This document shows positions 46,382 to 56,013 of a stretch of 64,000 nucleotides of DNA, in pieces. Position numbers and translations under genes: made by a program. Position 1 is the stretch's first letter. The number at the start of each line of letters is the position of its first letter. The notes under the pieces are model-generated. The model saw only the letters and a list, made by a program, of their open reading frames with translations, searched no databases and had not been told where the DNA came from. The DNA is from Achromobacter seleniivolatilans (GTDB lineage: Bacteria > Pseudomonadota > Gammaproteobacteria > Burkholderiales > Burkholderiaceae_B): assembly GCF_030864005.1 (NCBI RefSeq), contig NZ_CP132976.1, positions 5,828,001 through 5,892,000 on the forward strand, in the 5' to 3' direction.

Positions 46382-48040
46382 TTACCGCCAGAACGGCTTG
46401 CTGCGCGCCAGGTCGTCGAACGCTTTTTGCGCCTCTACGGCTAGCTCTTCCAAGCGTGCGCTGATCCAGCCCAGTGCGAACCAGGCTTGCGGATGCGTGG
46501 CCGTACACGACTCGTAATAGTCGCGGGCGACAGCCAGGTCATTGATCTCGCCTAGCACGTCCTGCACCTTGGACAGCAGTTTGCGATAGCTGCGCAGTTT
46601 GGCCGAGGGCAACAATGACTCTGCGAAGGCCAGGCAGTAGCGCAGGCGCTTGCCTCGTTTGCGCAGTTCGTGGCGCGTGGGGATGTCCAGCGTTGCGAAT
46701 TGCGTGCCCTGGTCAGCCACTTTGCTGTGCCAGCGATGCAGGCGCCGGGCGATCAGCTTGTGCAAGTGTTGCGGGTCGGGTTCGGGCGCCAGCATCGGAA
46801 TGATGGTGGGTTTAATGCTCGGGCCAGCCACGCCGCCTTCCAGCCGGATAGCGGGTTCAGGTGCGGCGTCGCTGGGCATGCCGTTGGCGATCGCCTGCCC
46901 GTCATTTGAGGGCAGCGCGGACGGCACGTCCAGGCTCCATTCCAGGAGTTCCAAAAGCCAGGCCTGGAAGGCTTTGCCGCCTGCAATGGCTTGTGCGTCC
47001 TGTTCGGGCGGCTCGGCTTCCATCGGGATGACGGGCATACCCGCGCGAATCAGCGCGGGCGCCACGGTTTCGTTCAACACGTCTTGATCGCGGTTGGCGC
47101 CGAATGCGGCGAAATGCGCGCGCACGCCTTGCAGCATGGCGTCCGGCACGGGTGCGATCCAGCCGTCAAAGAGTTTCCAGGCGGAACGCAAGCGGCGTAT
47201 GCCCACACGCAACTGATGCACGTGTTCGGAATTGCCCGCGCGGTACACCCCTTCGGTATCGACCTCGGCCAGGACCGAGGCATTGCGTGCGATCTGATCC
47301 AGGCATTCCGCAGCGATACGGCCCATCGCTTGCGCGGGTGTCATGTCATCACGCAGCTTGACGCCAGCCGCGCTGCGCGGCGCCCAGAATTGGGCAATGG
47401 CTTGGGCGCGGCGGGCTTCCAGATCGTCGCCGGCAACGGCGTCCACATCGGCCAGCCGCTGCGCCAGCTGGGCAAGGGCATCGCCGCGTTCGGACTTGCT
47501 GCGCGGGTCCAGCACCAGGCTGTGGCGTTGCTGCCAGCCGCGAGCAGTGGCGAAGATAGCAGCGGGGCGCCCCGAAACCAATTCGAACTCCAGTTCCGAG
47601 ATTGGCAGCTCTAGCGCTCCCGCACGCAAAATGCCGGTGTCGTAGGCCAGTTCCACGGTGCCGAACCGAGTGCGGACTTTGCGCAGCAGGCGCAGTACGT
47701 CCGTTTCATAGCGCAGGCCCAGTTCGCCCTTGATGGCGGACAACGCGGCTTCCACTTCGGTGCCGGCATATACGGACAGATCCAGTACGGGGCCGGGGCG
47801 GGGGTGGTTCAGTTCAATGCGGGTGATGGCGTTGATGCCAGGCATCTTCAGGGTCTGCACCCAGTCGGAGCCTTCCTGACGTAAGCGGATGGCAATGCGC
47901 GCCCGCGCAAGTTCGCGTTCGGGCGTATCGAAATACATGGCATGCAAACGGATGCGCGTGGCTTCGCGTTGCTTGATCTCGCGCAGCACAGCCTGGCGCG
48001 AAGCCGTCGGCACGTGCAGTTTCAATTCCTGTTCCGACAT
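46382..48040 (-). CDS. CYTH and CHAD domain protein
   Basis: A 552-residue protein. The CYTH tunnel-fold domain occupies about residues 1-200 with its ExExK signature at Glu3-Glu5-Lys7 and a later LELPISELEFELVSG strand. The histidine-rich CHAD helical domain follows (VHQLRVGIRRLRSAWKLF, then HELRKRGKRLRYCLAF). CYTH proteins hydrolyse inorganic triphosphate (YgiF type) and CHAD domains bind polyphosphate, so a polyphosphate-linked triphosphatase is probable. Monocistronic. Confidence 0.92.
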   Translation of the reverse strand: MSEQELKLHVPTASRQAVLREIKQREATRIRLHAMYFDTPERELARARIAIRLRQEGSDWVQTLKMPGINAITRIELNHPRPGPVLDLSVYAGTEVEAALSAIKGELGLRYETDVLRLLRKVRTRFGTVELAYDTGILRAGALELPISELEFELVSGRPAAIFATARGWQQRHSLVLDPRSKSERGDALAQLAQRLADVDAVAGDDLEARRAQAIAQFWAPRSAAGVKLRDDMTPAQAMGRIAAECLDQIARNASVLAEVDTEGVYRAGNSEHVHQLRVGIRRLRSAWKLFDGWIAPVPDAMLQGVRAHFAAFGANRDQDVLNETVAPALIRAGMPVIPMEAEPPEQDAQAIAGGKAFQAWLLELLEWSLDVPSALPSNDGQAIANGMPSDAAPEPAIRLEGGVAGPSIKPTIIPMLAPEPDPQHLHKLIARRLHRWHSKVADQGTQFATLDIPTRHELRKRGKRLRYCLAFAESLLPSAKLRSYRKLLSKVQDVLGEINDLAVARDYYESCTATHPQAWFALGWISARLEELAVEAQKAFDDLARSKPFWR

Positions 48041-48196
48041 GGCAATGGGTGTCCAACGGCAAAAGCCGAGATCTTAATCAACCAAGGGGTGCGATTTGAT
48101 GACGGGTCATATTTTGTTCACATTGAGCATAGACGCGATCCCCGTTGATGAACAAGTGGCCCCATGCCCAGGCGGCAATGCAGGCGGCGCTTGCAG

Positions 48197-48226
48197 AAAA
48201 AAGCGCCGCCCTTTTCGGGGCGGCGC
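48197..48226 (-). terminator. Rho-independent terminator of the phn operon
   Basis: GCGCCGCCC (48203-48211), loop TTTTC, GGGCGGCGC (48218-48226); on the minus strand it is followed by six T residues (complement of 48202-48197). It lies about 50 bases past the end of the last permease gene. Confidence 0.8.
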
Positions 48227-48277
48227 CAAGGAGCGCTGGTCAGGGGAAAACCGAACAGCGTAAAACAGGGACGTGCT

Positions 48278-49102
48278 TCAGAGAATGCGTTTGCGCGCCT
48301 GGGTAATGATGATTTCGGCCAACACGACGACCACAAAGATGGCGGCCAGCACCAGCGCAACGCGATCCCACTGGAACAGGTTCAGCGCGGTGTCCAGCGC
48401 CATGCCGATACCGCCTGCGCCGACCAGGCCCAGCACCGCAGACTCGCGCACGTTGATGTCCCACCGCAGCAGCACAATGGACCAGAACGCCGGGCGGATC
48501 TGCGGCCAGTAGGCATACCAGAGCACGGAAGCTTTGCTGGCCCCTGTGGCGGTCACGGCTTCGATCGGGCCGCGCTGGGCTTCCTCGATGGCCTCGCCCA
48601 CCAACTTGCCTACAAAGCCAATCGAGCGGAACGCGATAGCCAGCGTGCCCGCCAGCGCCCCAGGCCCGAAGATGGCGATGAACAGCAGCGCCCACACCAG
48701 CGAATTGACCGAACGGCTGGACACCAGGATCAGCCTGGCCAGCATGTTGATGGTCTTGCTGGGCGTCAGGTTGTTGGCCGCCAGCAGACCCACCGGCACG
48801 GCCATGAACACCGACAAAATGGTGCCGAGCGTGGCGATGTGCAGCGTCTCGATCAGCGCATTGTGTACGCCACCCGGGTAATAGGCCCAATCGATCGGCC
48901 ACATGCGGCGGAACAGGTCGGCCATTTGCTCGGGGGCGTCATACAGGAACTCCGGTATGACCTCGACGCCACGAATCGCTTGGACGATGGCTGCGACGAC
49001 CAGCAGGTACAGCGCAAAGCGCAGCAGCCGCTGGCCCATGCTGTAGCGCTGCCAGACTCGCGGCGATCCCGCGGGGTTCAGAGTGGAGGTATGGGCGTTC
49101 AT
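48278..49102 (-). CDS. phnE: Phosphonate ABC transporter permease PhnE (second copy)
   Basis: A 274-residue inner-membrane permease. The binding-protein-dependent transport motif reads EAIEEAQRGPIEAVTATGAS, and ARLILVSSRSVNSLVWALLFIAIFGPG is a PhnE signature. It overlaps the preceding phnE by ATGA-type overlap, and the pair likely forms a heterodimeric channel. Last gene of phnDCEE. Confidence 0.94.
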   Translation of the reverse strand: MNAHTSTLNPAGSPRVWQRYSMGQRLLRFALYLLVVAAIVQAIRGVEVIPEFLYDAPEQMADLFRRMWPIDWAYYPGGVHNALIETLHIATLGTILSVFMAVPVGLLAANNLTPSKTINMLARLILVSSRSVNSLVWALLFIAIFGPGALAGTLAIAFRSIGFVGKLVGEAIEEAQRGPIEAVTATGASKASVLWYAYWPQIRPAFWSIVLLRWDINVRESAVLGLVGAGGIGMALDTALNLFQWDRVALVLAAIFVVVVLAEIIITQARKRIL

Positions 49103-49992
49103 TCGTCCACCTCCGCCTTGCGTGCCACCTTCGGTTTGCCCGCGCTGATACCGCGCGCGCCAGCGAATCGGCCTTGCAGGATACGGTCAAAGCCCAGGTT
49201 GTCCAGGAACACGGCGCGCACGAAGCTCGCGATGATTTCGCCCAGCATGATGATGGCGATCAGGGTCAGCAAAATGGCGCTGACAAAGTCGTAGTCAAAG
49301 CGCTGGAAGGCCGAGAAGAGCGTTCCGCCCACGCCGCCCGCGCCCACGATGCCCACCATGGTGGAATTACGCAGGTTGGAGTCGAATTGGTAGGTCGCAA
49401 AGCCGATAAAGCGCGCAAATACCTGCGGCAGCACGCCAAAGATGATGACGTTGGCAAACGACGCGCCGGTCGCGCGCACGGCTTCCACCTGCTTGAGCGA
49501 AATCTCTTCAATGGCTTCCGTGAAAAGCTTGCCGATGAAGCCGATGGACGCCACGGTCAGCGCCAGAATGCCAGCCAGCGCGCCAAAGCCCACGGCCTTC
49601 ACGAACAGGATGGCGACGATGACCGGGTGCAAGGCGCGGCACAGCGCGACAAGCGAGCGCGCGGGCCAGGACACCCAGGCGGGCATCATGTTGCGCGCAC
49701 CCAGCAGGCCGATGGGCAGGGCAAGCAGAATGCCCAGCACTGAAGCCAATGCCGCAATTTCCAGGCTTTCCGCGATGCCCTTCCACAGGGTGGCGGGCTT
49801 TTCGAAATTGGGCGGGAACATGCGCGCCAGAAATGTGGAGGCGTGTCCCATGCCGGTTTCAAAGCGCGCCCAGCTGAAATCCAGTTGGGCTGCGGCATAA
49901 ATCGTATAGACCACCAGCAGCACCAAGCCCGCCTTGGCGCGCCCGGACATTGCAAAGGGGCGGTTGCCCCGGGGTTGCGTCATTCCAGCCAA
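49099..49992 (-). CDS. phnE: Phosphonate ABC transporter permease PhnE (first copy)
   Basis: A 297-residue permease with about six helices; [21 protein letters not shown] is the ATPase-contact loop, preceded by [23 protein letters not shown]. It overlaps phnC by 13 bases and the next permease by four. The two permeases share their core motifs but differ at the ends, consistent with an old duplication. Confidence 0.94.
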   Translation of the reverse strand: MAGMTQPRGNRPFAMSGRAKAGLVLLVVYTIYAAAQLDFSWARFETGMGHASTFLARMFPPNFEKPATLWKGIAESLEIAALASVLGILLALPIGLLGARNMMPAWVSWPARSLVALCRALHPVIVAILFVKAVGFGALAGILALTVASIGFIGKLFTEAIEEISLKQVEAVRATGASFANVIIFGVLPQVFARFIGFATYQFDSNLRNSTMVGIVGAGGVGGTLFSAFQRFDYDFVSAILLTLIAIIMLGEIIASFVRAVFLDNLGFDRILQGRFAGARGISAGKPKVARKAEVDE

Positions 49993-50750
49993 GACTCGCC
50001 TCCGTAGATCGTCTTGAGCATGGTGGCGTCCAGCCCCTGGCCATTGCCGTCATAGACCACATGCCCGCCGGACATGCCGACGATGCGGGTGGCGTAACGG
50101 CGGGCCAGTTCGACGTCGTGGATATTCACGACGACTGGGATGCCGGTGGCGTTGCCCTGGGCGGACAGCAGTTCCATGATTTCGACCGACGTCTTGGGGT
50201 CCAGCGACGACGTGGGTTCATCTGCCAGCAGCAGTTGCGGGCGTTGCATCAGTGCGCGGGCGATACCCACGCGTTGACGCTGGCCGCCCGACAAGGCATC
50301 AGCGCGCTGGTCTGCAAAACCCGCCAGGCCGACCGTATCCAGCAGCTTGTAGGCGTGCTCGATGTCTTCGGGATCGAAGCGGCGCATCCATGCCTTGATG
50401 GCGGACGTATAGCCCAGCCGGCCTGTCAGCAGGTTTTCCATCACGGTCAGGCGTTCAACCAGGTTGTATTCCTGAAACACCATGCCGATGCGCCTGCGCG
50501 CACGGCGCAGCGCCGCGCCACGCACGCGGGCCAGGTCCACGGCGCCATCCTTGGATTGCAGCACGATCTCGCCCTGGGTGGGTTCGATCAGCCGGTTGAT
50601 GCAGCGCAGAAGCGTGCTTTTGCCGGTGCCGGAAGGGCCAATGATGGCCGTCAGGCCCTGGCCTGCGATTTCAAGGTCAATGCCGTTCAAGACCGGCCGG
50701 CCGGCCCGGTATTCTTTGACCAGGCCGGAAATGCGTAGCGACGTCGTCAT
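49980..50750 (-). CDS. phnC: Phosphonate ABC transporter ATP-binding protein
   Basis: A 256-residue ABC ATPase: Walker [13 protein letters not shown]-loop [16 protein letters not shown], signature [15 protein letters not shown], Walker [14 protein letters not shown], switch His in [25 protein letters not shown] is characteristic of PhnC. Six bases separate it from phnD. Confidence 0.96.
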   Translation of the reverse strand: MTTSLRISGLVKEYRAGRPVLNGIDLEIAGQGLTAIIGPSGTGKSTLLRCINRLIEPTQGEIVLQSKDGAVDLARVRGAALRRARRRIGMVFQEYNLVERLTVMENLLTGRLGYTSAIKAWMRRFDPEDIEHAYKLLDTVGLAGFADQRADALSGGQRQRVGIARALMQRPQLLLADEPTSSLDPKTSVEIMELLSAQGNATGIPVVVNIHDVELARRYATRIVGMSGGHVVYDGNGQGLDATMLKTIYGGESWLE

Positions 50751-50756
50751 GCTGAT

Positions 50757-51755
50757 TTACTTCTTGCTCTTAGCGGATTCGCGGTCGTAAGCGGCGCGGT
50801 TGAAGCTTTCACCACCCGATTCCGCAACTTGGCGGACGATGGCCCAGTCTTTCTGGTAGGTCACCGGATAGAAGCGGTCGGCTCCGTCGAAGGCTTTCGA
50901 CATTTCTGCGGGGAAGCGGTAGTCGTAGAAGCACTTCAGCATCTGGTCGCGGAATTTCGGTTCCAGGTCATGCGCGTACGCGAATGACGAGGTGGGGAAT
51001 TTCTCGCTCTTGTAGATCACGCGGAAATCGGCTTCCTTGACCTGGCCGCGTTCAACCATGCGTTTGAAGACGTCGGATGCAACGGCTGCCGCGTCGTAAT
51101 CGCCGGAGTTCACGCCCATGACGGACTGGTCGTGCTTGCCGGAGAAGACCACCTTGTAGTCCTTGTCGGGCGTCAGGCCTTCCTTGGGGAACAGTGCGAC
51201 GGGCGCCATGTGGCCGGAGTTGGACGAGGGCGCAGTGTGCGCCAGCTTCTTGCCCTTCAAGTCGGTCAGCTTTTGATAGGGGCTGTCTTTCTTGACGATG
51301 ACGATCAGGTTGTAGCCCTGAAATCCGTCGGCATATCCCTTGACGGCAAACGGCACGGCGCCAGCGATGTTCACGGCGAACGCAGTCGGGCCTGTCGAGA
51401 AACCGCCTACGTGCAAGCGGCCCGAGCGCATGGCCTCGATTTCGGCGGCGTTGCTTTGCACTTGATAGAACACGACGCGCTTGCCCGTGCATTCGGACAG
51501 GTGCTTGGTGAACGGCTTGAAGATGTCTTCGTAGACTGCGGGGTCTTCGACGGGGGTGTAGGTGAACACCAGCGTGGACGGAGTCTTGAGCTTGGACGCG
51601 TCGGTGGGGGGATCGGCCACCAGGTCGTTGTTCGCGTCGCAATACATTTGGTCCAGATCACCCCGGTTGGCGCAGGTGTCGGCGGCGAAGGCGGCGGAAC
51701 CGCTAAAAGCGAATGCGGCCACGGCGGCCGCTTGCAACAGACGCAAAGCGTGCAT
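50757..51755 (-). CDS. phnD: Phosphonate/phosphate-type binding protein
   Basis: A 332-residue periplasmic protein. ATG 51755 follows AGGAG; the signal peptide is MHALRLLQAAAVAAFAF...FAAD. The PhnD fold is indicated by VEDPAVYEDIFKPFTKHLSE, RSGRLHVGGFSTGPTAFAVN, HTAPSSNSGHMAPVALF and VFSGKHDQSVMGVNSGDYDAAAVASDV, the SSNSG and H-Q-S segments being the phosphonate pocket. No C-P lyase genes are in the window, so import may serve phosphite or organophosphonates processed elsewhere. Confidence 0.94.
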   Translation of the reverse strand: MHALRLLQAAAVAAFAFSGSAAFAADTCANRGDLDQMYCDANNDLVADPPTDASKLKTPSTLVFTYTPVEDPAVYEDIFKPFTKHLSECTGKRVVFYQVQSNAAEIEAMRSGRLHVGGFSTGPTAFAVNIAGAVPFAVKGYADGFQGYNLIVIVKKDSPYQKLTDLKGKKLAHTAPSSNSGHMAPVALFPKEGLTPDKDYKVVFSGKHDQSVMGVNSGDYDAAAVASDVFKRMVERGQVKEADFRVIYKSEKFPTSSFAYAHDLEPKFRDQMLKCFYDYRFPAEMSKAFDGADRFYPVTYQKDWAIVRQVAESGGESFNRAAYDRESAKSKK

Positions 51756-51780
51756 TGTTTGTCTCCTCTTATGGGATGAA

Positions 51781-51803
51781 TTTGAATATTTCCTGAATTC
51801 AAA
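51781..51803. promoter_or_regulatory. Inverted repeat upstream of phnD
   Basis: TTTGAAT-N9-ATTCAAA, perfect seven-base arms, 26 bases before the phnD start in an AT-rich patch. A good candidate for the site of the adjacent IclR protein or of a phosphate regulator. Confidence 0.5.
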
Positions 51804-51858
51804 CACACAAGAGGGGACATGCACACTTGGGAAAGTCCCTGCCTTTCTTTTCGCCTTT

Positions 51859-51884
51859 TGTTCGAATTGTTCGCTTTATGTTCG
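51859..51884. repeat. Three TGTTCG direct repeats upstream of phnD
   Basis: TGTTCG at 51859-51864, 51868-51873 and 51879-51884, spaced 9 and 11 bases, about one helical turn apart, in an AT-rich block. The spacing resembles tandem activator sites, though the sequence is not the Pho box known from E. coli. Confidence 0.4.
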
Positions 51885-51911
51885 TTTATTTGCGATCAGT
51901 GCGGAGGGCAG

Positions 51912-52730
51912 CTAGCTGCGGTAGCCCAGCTTGCGCGAAATCTCTTGCGCGCAGGCCAGCAGGGGGCGCGCAATCGTGCCGTCCCAGGACACGTCGAACA
52001 AGCCGGTGGGACCCAGGCTGGTCAGACCCAGGACGATGCTGCCGGTGTTATCGAACACCGGTACCGACAGCGCGTCTACGCCGGGCAGCGGGTTGCCCAG
52101 CGCGCGCGCCATGCCGTGCACGCGGATGTCAGCCAGTTGCGCCTCGATGTTGGCGCGTGATTCCTTGCGGGGGGGCGGGACGCTGGCAATCACCGCGGTG
52201 TCGCCTTCTTCGCGCGCAATGTAGTGCTCGCTGACCTTGGGCGGCAGCCACGCCGCAAATACGAGGCCGGTCGCGGTGTGCAGCATGGACATCACGGTGC
52301 CCTTGCGCATGTTCACGTGCACCGGATAGCTGGCTTCGGTCATGTGGATCATGGTGGGGCCGTGGGAGCCCAGCACCGCGATGCCCAGCGTGTGGCCAAT
52401 TTCGGATTGCAGCTTGGCGATTTCCGGCATGGCGATGCGCACCGGATCAAGGCGTTGCAGACTGACCAGACCCATTTGCAAGGCAAACGGACCCAGTTCG
52501 TACTGGCCGGTGATGGCGTCCTGTTGCACCAGGCCGACGCGGATGAAGCTGACCAAATAAGGGTGAGCCTTGGCGGACGTCATGCCGGCGCCTGCGGCCA
52601 GATCGCGCAAGGTCAGAGGCTTGCCGGCGTCGACCAAGGCGGCCAGCAGCGGTACGCCGACTTCGATGGACTGAATGCTGCGGCGGCCATCATTGGCGGC
52701 GGAGGCGGTGGGGGTTTTGGATGTGGCCAC
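51912..52730 (-). CDS. IclR family transcriptional regulator
   Basis: About 272 residues; GTG 52730 (VATSKTPTASAAND) is chosen because frames further upstream run into the HAD gene. Helix-turn-helix at IQSIEVGVPLLAALVDAGKP and LAAGAGMTSAKAHPYLVSFI; the GAF-like effector domain ends with DALSVPVFDNTGSIVLGLT. It is transcribed in the same direction as, and just upstream of, phnDCEE and may regulate it, or the HAD gene. Ligand unknown. Confidence 0.9.
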   Translation of the reverse strand: MATSKTPTASAANDGRRSIQSIEVGVPLLAALVDAGKPLTLRDLAAGAGMTSAKAHPYLVSFIRVGLVQQDAITGQYELGPFALQMGLVSLQRLDPVRIAMPEIAKLQSEIGHTLGIAVLGSHGPTMIHMTEASYPVHVNMRKGTVMSMLHTATGLVFAAWLPPKVSEHYIAREEGDTAVIASVPPPRKESRANIEAQLADIRVHGMARALGNPLPGVDALSVPVFDNTGSIVLGLTSLGPTGLFDVSWDGTIARPLLACAQEISRKLGYRS

Positions 52731-52743
52731 GGTGTGCGGACCT

Positions 52744-53571
52744 TCAGGCCGGCTGGGCTTGGGAGGGTTGCGGCGCGGCGCGGGCGGCCAGCAGCCGGTC
52801 GGCCATTTCGACAAAGCCCGCTCCGCCATGAAAAGCGGCAACAAAGGCGGGCCGGTGCGTCAAACGGTGCAACTGAGCTTGGATGTTGGCCACCCCGACC
52901 GAGATCGGGAAGTACGCGAACATCGGCTCGTCGTTGGGCGAATCGCCGATGAAGAGCGTGCTGTCCAAGGCGCCCGCCACGTCCGCGCCGAATTCGCGCT
53001 GGAACATGGTGCGGGTCATGGTGAGCTTGTCGTAGTCGCCAAACCACCCGTTCACGTGAATCGAGCTGACCTTGGCCTGCGCTCCGGCGTCATGAAAGAT
53101 CTGCACGATCTTGCTGATGGCTGAATCGGGCAGGGCAGGCACATCTTCACAGAAGTCGATCGCCAGATCGGCCACCCGGTAGTCCTGATCGCTGGCCACG
53201 GCAGCGCCGGGCACTTCGGTCAGAACACGGTCGCGGATGGCGTCCAGCTGCTTGCGGCTGGCCAGGCGCGAGGCGGCGTCGGTCCAGTAATGCGTGGTCA
53301 TGCGGCGGGCCTTGCGGTCATACGCGTAGTAGAACGCGCCGTTTTCCCCAACCACGGCGCGCACTGGCCACATACGGGCAATATGGTCGCACCAGCCAGC
53401 GGGGCGCCCGGTGATGGGCACGACCTGGATGCCAGCCTGTTCCAGACGCTCCAGCGCGGCGTAAGCGTCGGCCGGCAAGCGGCCCTCGGTAGTCAGCGTG
53501 TCGTCGATGTCGGTAAGCACAACACGAACCGCCGACGCGACGGTCAAAGGCATGGCCGCAAGGGCTTGCAT
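52744..53571 (-). CDS. HAD-superfamily sugar phosphatase (class IIB)
   Basis: A 275-residue phosphatase. Motif I is VLTDIDDTLTTEGRLP (first Asp the nucleophile), motif II VVPITGRPAG, motif IV FIGDSPNDEPMF; the C2 cap lies between. This matches trehalose- and sucrose-phosphatase-like HAD-IIB enzymes and mannosyl-3-phosphoglycerate phosphatase relatives. The gene precedes the IclR gene by 13 bases, forming an operon; substrate is unknown. Confidence 0.85.
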   Translation of the reverse strand: MQALAAMPLTVASAVRVVLTDIDDTLTTEGRLPADAYAALERLEQAGIQVVPITGRPAGWCDHIARMWPVRAVVGENGAFYYAYDRKARRMTTHYWTDAASRLASRKQLDAIRDRVLTEVPGAAVASDQDYRVADLAIDFCEDVPALPDSAISKIVQIFHDAGAQAKVSSIHVNGWFGDYDKLTMTRTMFQREFGADVAGALDSTLFIGDSPNDEPMFAYFPISVGVANIQAQLHRLTHRPAFVAAFHGGAGFVEMADRLLAARAAPQPSQAQPA

Positions 53572-53798
53572 GGGGTTTTTCCTCGATTTTTGCTGCCGGG
53601 CCGTCCCAAGGCAAAACGTGTCTCCCAGGGGGGACAGCAAGCCGAAGGCGCAGCGTGGAGGCGTAATTTTATAGGGGGATCTCCGGGCGAAAGTTTAACC
53701 GGATGGCCCCCTTCAGGAGGGAGCGCCGGACCCCGATAGGGGTTCTGGCGCCAGGGGCGGTAAAATTCGGGCTTTCCCGTCTGGTTTGCGTGCCCGCC

Positions 53799-54974
53799 AT
53801 GTCCGTCCAGTTGTCCTCTTTGCCCGGCTCCGAGCCGGAATCCTTCGGTATCGCTTCTGTTGCCGAAATCATCGCCGAGCTGCGCGCCGGCCGTATTGTC
53901 ATTCTGGTTGACGAAGAAGATCGTGAAAATGAAGGCGACCTGGTCATGGCCGCCGAATTCGTCACGCCTGAAGCGATCAACTTCATGGTGACTCACGGCC
54001 GCGGCCTGGTTTGCCTGACTCTGACCGAAGAGCGCTGCCGCCAGTTGGAGCTGCCGATGATGGCGGCCCGCAATGGCACGCGATACGGCACTAATTTCAC
54101 CCAGTCCATCGAGGCTGCCGAAGGTGTGGAAACCGGCATTTCGGCCGCTGACCGCGCCCGGACCATTCAGGTAGCCGTGGCGCGCGACGCCAAGCCGGCG
54201 GATCTGGTGCAGCCTGGTCACATTTTCCCGGTGCGCGCCGTGCCCGGCGGCGTGCTGGTGCGCGCGGGCCACACCGAAGCGGGTTGCGACCTGACCGCCA
54301 TGGCCGGGCTGACGCCCGCTGCGGTGATCTGCGAGATCCTCAAGCCTGACGGCACGATGGCCCGCCTGCCGGATCTGGTGCAATTCGCCCGCGAGCACAA
54401 CCTGAAGATCGGCACCATCGCTGACCTGATTCAGTACCGCAGCGAGCATGAGTCCATCGTCAAACGAGTGGGCAAGCGCCAAATGGAGACGGCCTGGGGC
54501 ACTTTCGAGGCTGTGGCCTATGAAGACGGGGCCACTGGCTCCGCGCATTTGGCGCTGGTGCATGGTAACGTGAGCCCCGATGTAGAGACGTTGGTGCGCG
54601 TGCATGAGCCCGCATCCGTGCTGGATGTGCTGGATACCGGCGCAAGCCCGCACAGCTGGGGTGTCGCCCAAGCCCTCCAGGCCATTGCGGCTGCCCCGGC
54701 AGGCGTGCTGGTGTTGATGAACTGCCAATCGTCTACTGAACACCTGTTTGCCCAGATTGCCGGCTGGAGCGATCAGAAAGCCCAAGCCAACGCCGCCAAC
54801 GCGGATCGTTTCGGGCTGCGCACCTACGGCATTGGCGCCCAGATTCTGCGCGACCTGAATGTGGGCCAGATGAAGCTGCTGGCCCGGCCGCGCAAGATGC
54901 CCAGCATGGCAGGCTTTTCGCTCACCATTACGGGTTACGATTGCGACCCGCTGAATACTCCCGCAACACACTGA
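53799..54974 (+). CDS. ribB: 3,4-dihydroxy-2-butanone 4-phosphate synthase with degenerate GTP cyclohydrolase II domain
   Basis: A 391-residue riboflavin enzyme. Residues about 15-215 are a complete Rib[75 protein letters not shown]. Residues about 220-385 follow the GTP cyclohydrolase II fold ([28 protein letters not shown]) but the zinc-binding cysteines and the RCDCG and RQEGRGIGL motifs are gone ([16 protein letters not shown] is in their place), so that domain cannot be a standard cyclohydrolase. Followed by ribH after ten bases. Confidence 0.93.
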   Translation: MSVQLSSLPGSEPESFGIASVAEIIAELRAGRIVILVDEEDRENEGDLVMAAEFVTPEAINFMVTHGRGLVCLTLTEERCRQLELPMMAARNGTRYGTNFTQSIEAAEGVETGISAADRARTIQVAVARDAKPADLVQPGHIFPVRAVPGGVLVRAGHTEAGCDLTAMAGLTPAAVICEILKPDGTMARLPDLVQFAREHNLKIGTIADLIQYRSEHESIVKRVGKRQMETAWGTFEAVAYEDGATGSAHLALVHGNVSPDVETLVRVHEPASVLDVLDTGASPHSWGVAQALQAIAAAPAGVLVLMNCQSSTEHLFAQIAGWSDQKAQANAANADRFGLRTYGIGAQILRDLNVGQMKLLARPRKMPSMAGFSLTITGYDCDPLNTPATH

Positions 54975-54984
54975 AGGCCGACAC

Positions 54985-55518
54985 ATGAACCCTTACATTC
55001 TTACCCCCGACCTGAACGGCGAAGGGCTGCACATCGGCATCGTACGCGCCCGCTTCAATGAAGAGATCGGCCAGGCCGAACTCGAAGCGTGCCTGAAGGA
55101 ATTGGCCGAACTGGGCGTGGACGAACGCGACGTGATGGTCGCCACGGTTCCCGGCGCCCTGGAACTGGGCGTGGCCCTGTCCCACATGGCCGAAACCTTC
55201 GAATTCGACGCTTTGATCGCGCTGGGCGCCGTCATCCGCGGCGAGACCTATCACTTTGAAGTGGTCAGCAATGAAATGGCCATGGCAATCACCCGTATCT
55301 CCTTGGAAACCGGCGTCCCTGTCGCAAACGGCGTGCTGACCGTCGACACCGACGAGCAGGCGCAAGCCCGCGCCGCCGGCAAGGGCCGCGATTGCGCTCA
55401 GGTAGCCGTTGAAATGGCCAACCTGGTGGCGGCTCTGGAACCCGAGGAAGAAGACGAAGACGACGAAGACGACGAGGACGAAGATTTTGACGACGAAGAA
55501 GACGACGACAAGCGCTGA
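54985..55518 (+). CDS. ribH: 6,7-dimethyl-8-ribityllumazine synthase
   Basis: A 177-residue enzyme joining the ribB product with the pyrimidine precursor. Core motifs [27 protein letters not shown] and [17 protein letters not shown] (catalytic His90) are normal. Residues 152-177 are an unusual tail in which almost every residue is Asp or Glu, encoded by a GAA/GAC/GAG repeat at 55444-55510. The same bases, read one frame on, form the start region of nusB. Confidence 0.97.
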   Translation: MNPYILTPDLNGEGLHIGIVRARFNEEIGQAELEACLKELAELGVDERDVMVATVPGALELGVALSHMAETFEFDALIALGAVIRGETYHFEVVSNEMAMAITRISLETGVPVANGVLTVDTDEQAQARAAGKGRDCAQVAVEMANLVAALEPEEEDEDDEDDEDEDFDDEEDDDKR

Positions 55519-55996
55519 TAGCGCGGCGCAAGCCCGCGCCAGCGCGCGCAGTGCCCGCCGCCGTGCACGCGAATTCGCGCTGCAAGGCGTTTACGCATGG
55601 CTGCTGCGCGGTGGCGAAGGCACGCAAGACGCCGGCGAGATCGATGCCCATTTGCGCGACACCGAGGATTTTTCCGAGGCTGACGCGCAGTGGTTCAAGA
55701 CCTTGTTGCACGGCGTCCTGCGCGAAGCGCCCGCTCTGCGCGAACGTTTCACGCCTTACGTCGACCGCCCGCTGGTCGAGTTGTCGCCCGTTGAACATGG
55801 CATCCTGCTGATCGGCAGCTTCGAACTGATTCATCACGTCGAAGTGCCGTACAAGGTTGCCATCAACGAAGCCGTTGAGCTCGCCAAGTCGTTTGGCGGC
55901 ACCGATGGCTTCAAGTTCGTCAACGGCGTGCTCGATAAGCTGGCTGCCGACGTGCGCGCCACCGAGGTTCAGGCCGCGGCGCAGCAACGGCGTTAA
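55487..55996 (+). CDS. nusB: Transcription antitermination factor NusB
   Basis: An RNA-binding helical protein acting with NusE at boxA in rRNA operons. TTG 55487 after GAGGA-type purines gives 169 residues ([20 protein letters not shown]); ATG 55409 gives 195 residues with a lysine/threonine-rich head. Family core is complete: [82 protein letters not shown]. It overlaps ribH by 32 to 110 bases in another frame. ribH-nusB adjacency is common. Confidence 0.93.
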   Translation: MTTKKTTTSADSAAQARASARSARRRAREFALQGVYAWLLRGGEGTQDAGEIDAHLRDTEDFSEADAQWFKTLLHGVLREAPALRERFTPYVDRPLVELSPVEHGILLIGSFELIHHVEVPYKVAINEAVELAKSFGGTDGFKFVNGVLDKLAADVRATEVQAAAQQRR

Positions 55997-56013
55997 ACCG
56001 GGCTTGCCAGGCT

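Noticed and set aside
53600..53798. FMN riboswitch before ribB
   Set aside because: The leader has a small hairpin (about 53723-53751) and a CCGGATGG string but lacks the conserved GGGTGAAATTCC and ACCGGCGGT parts.
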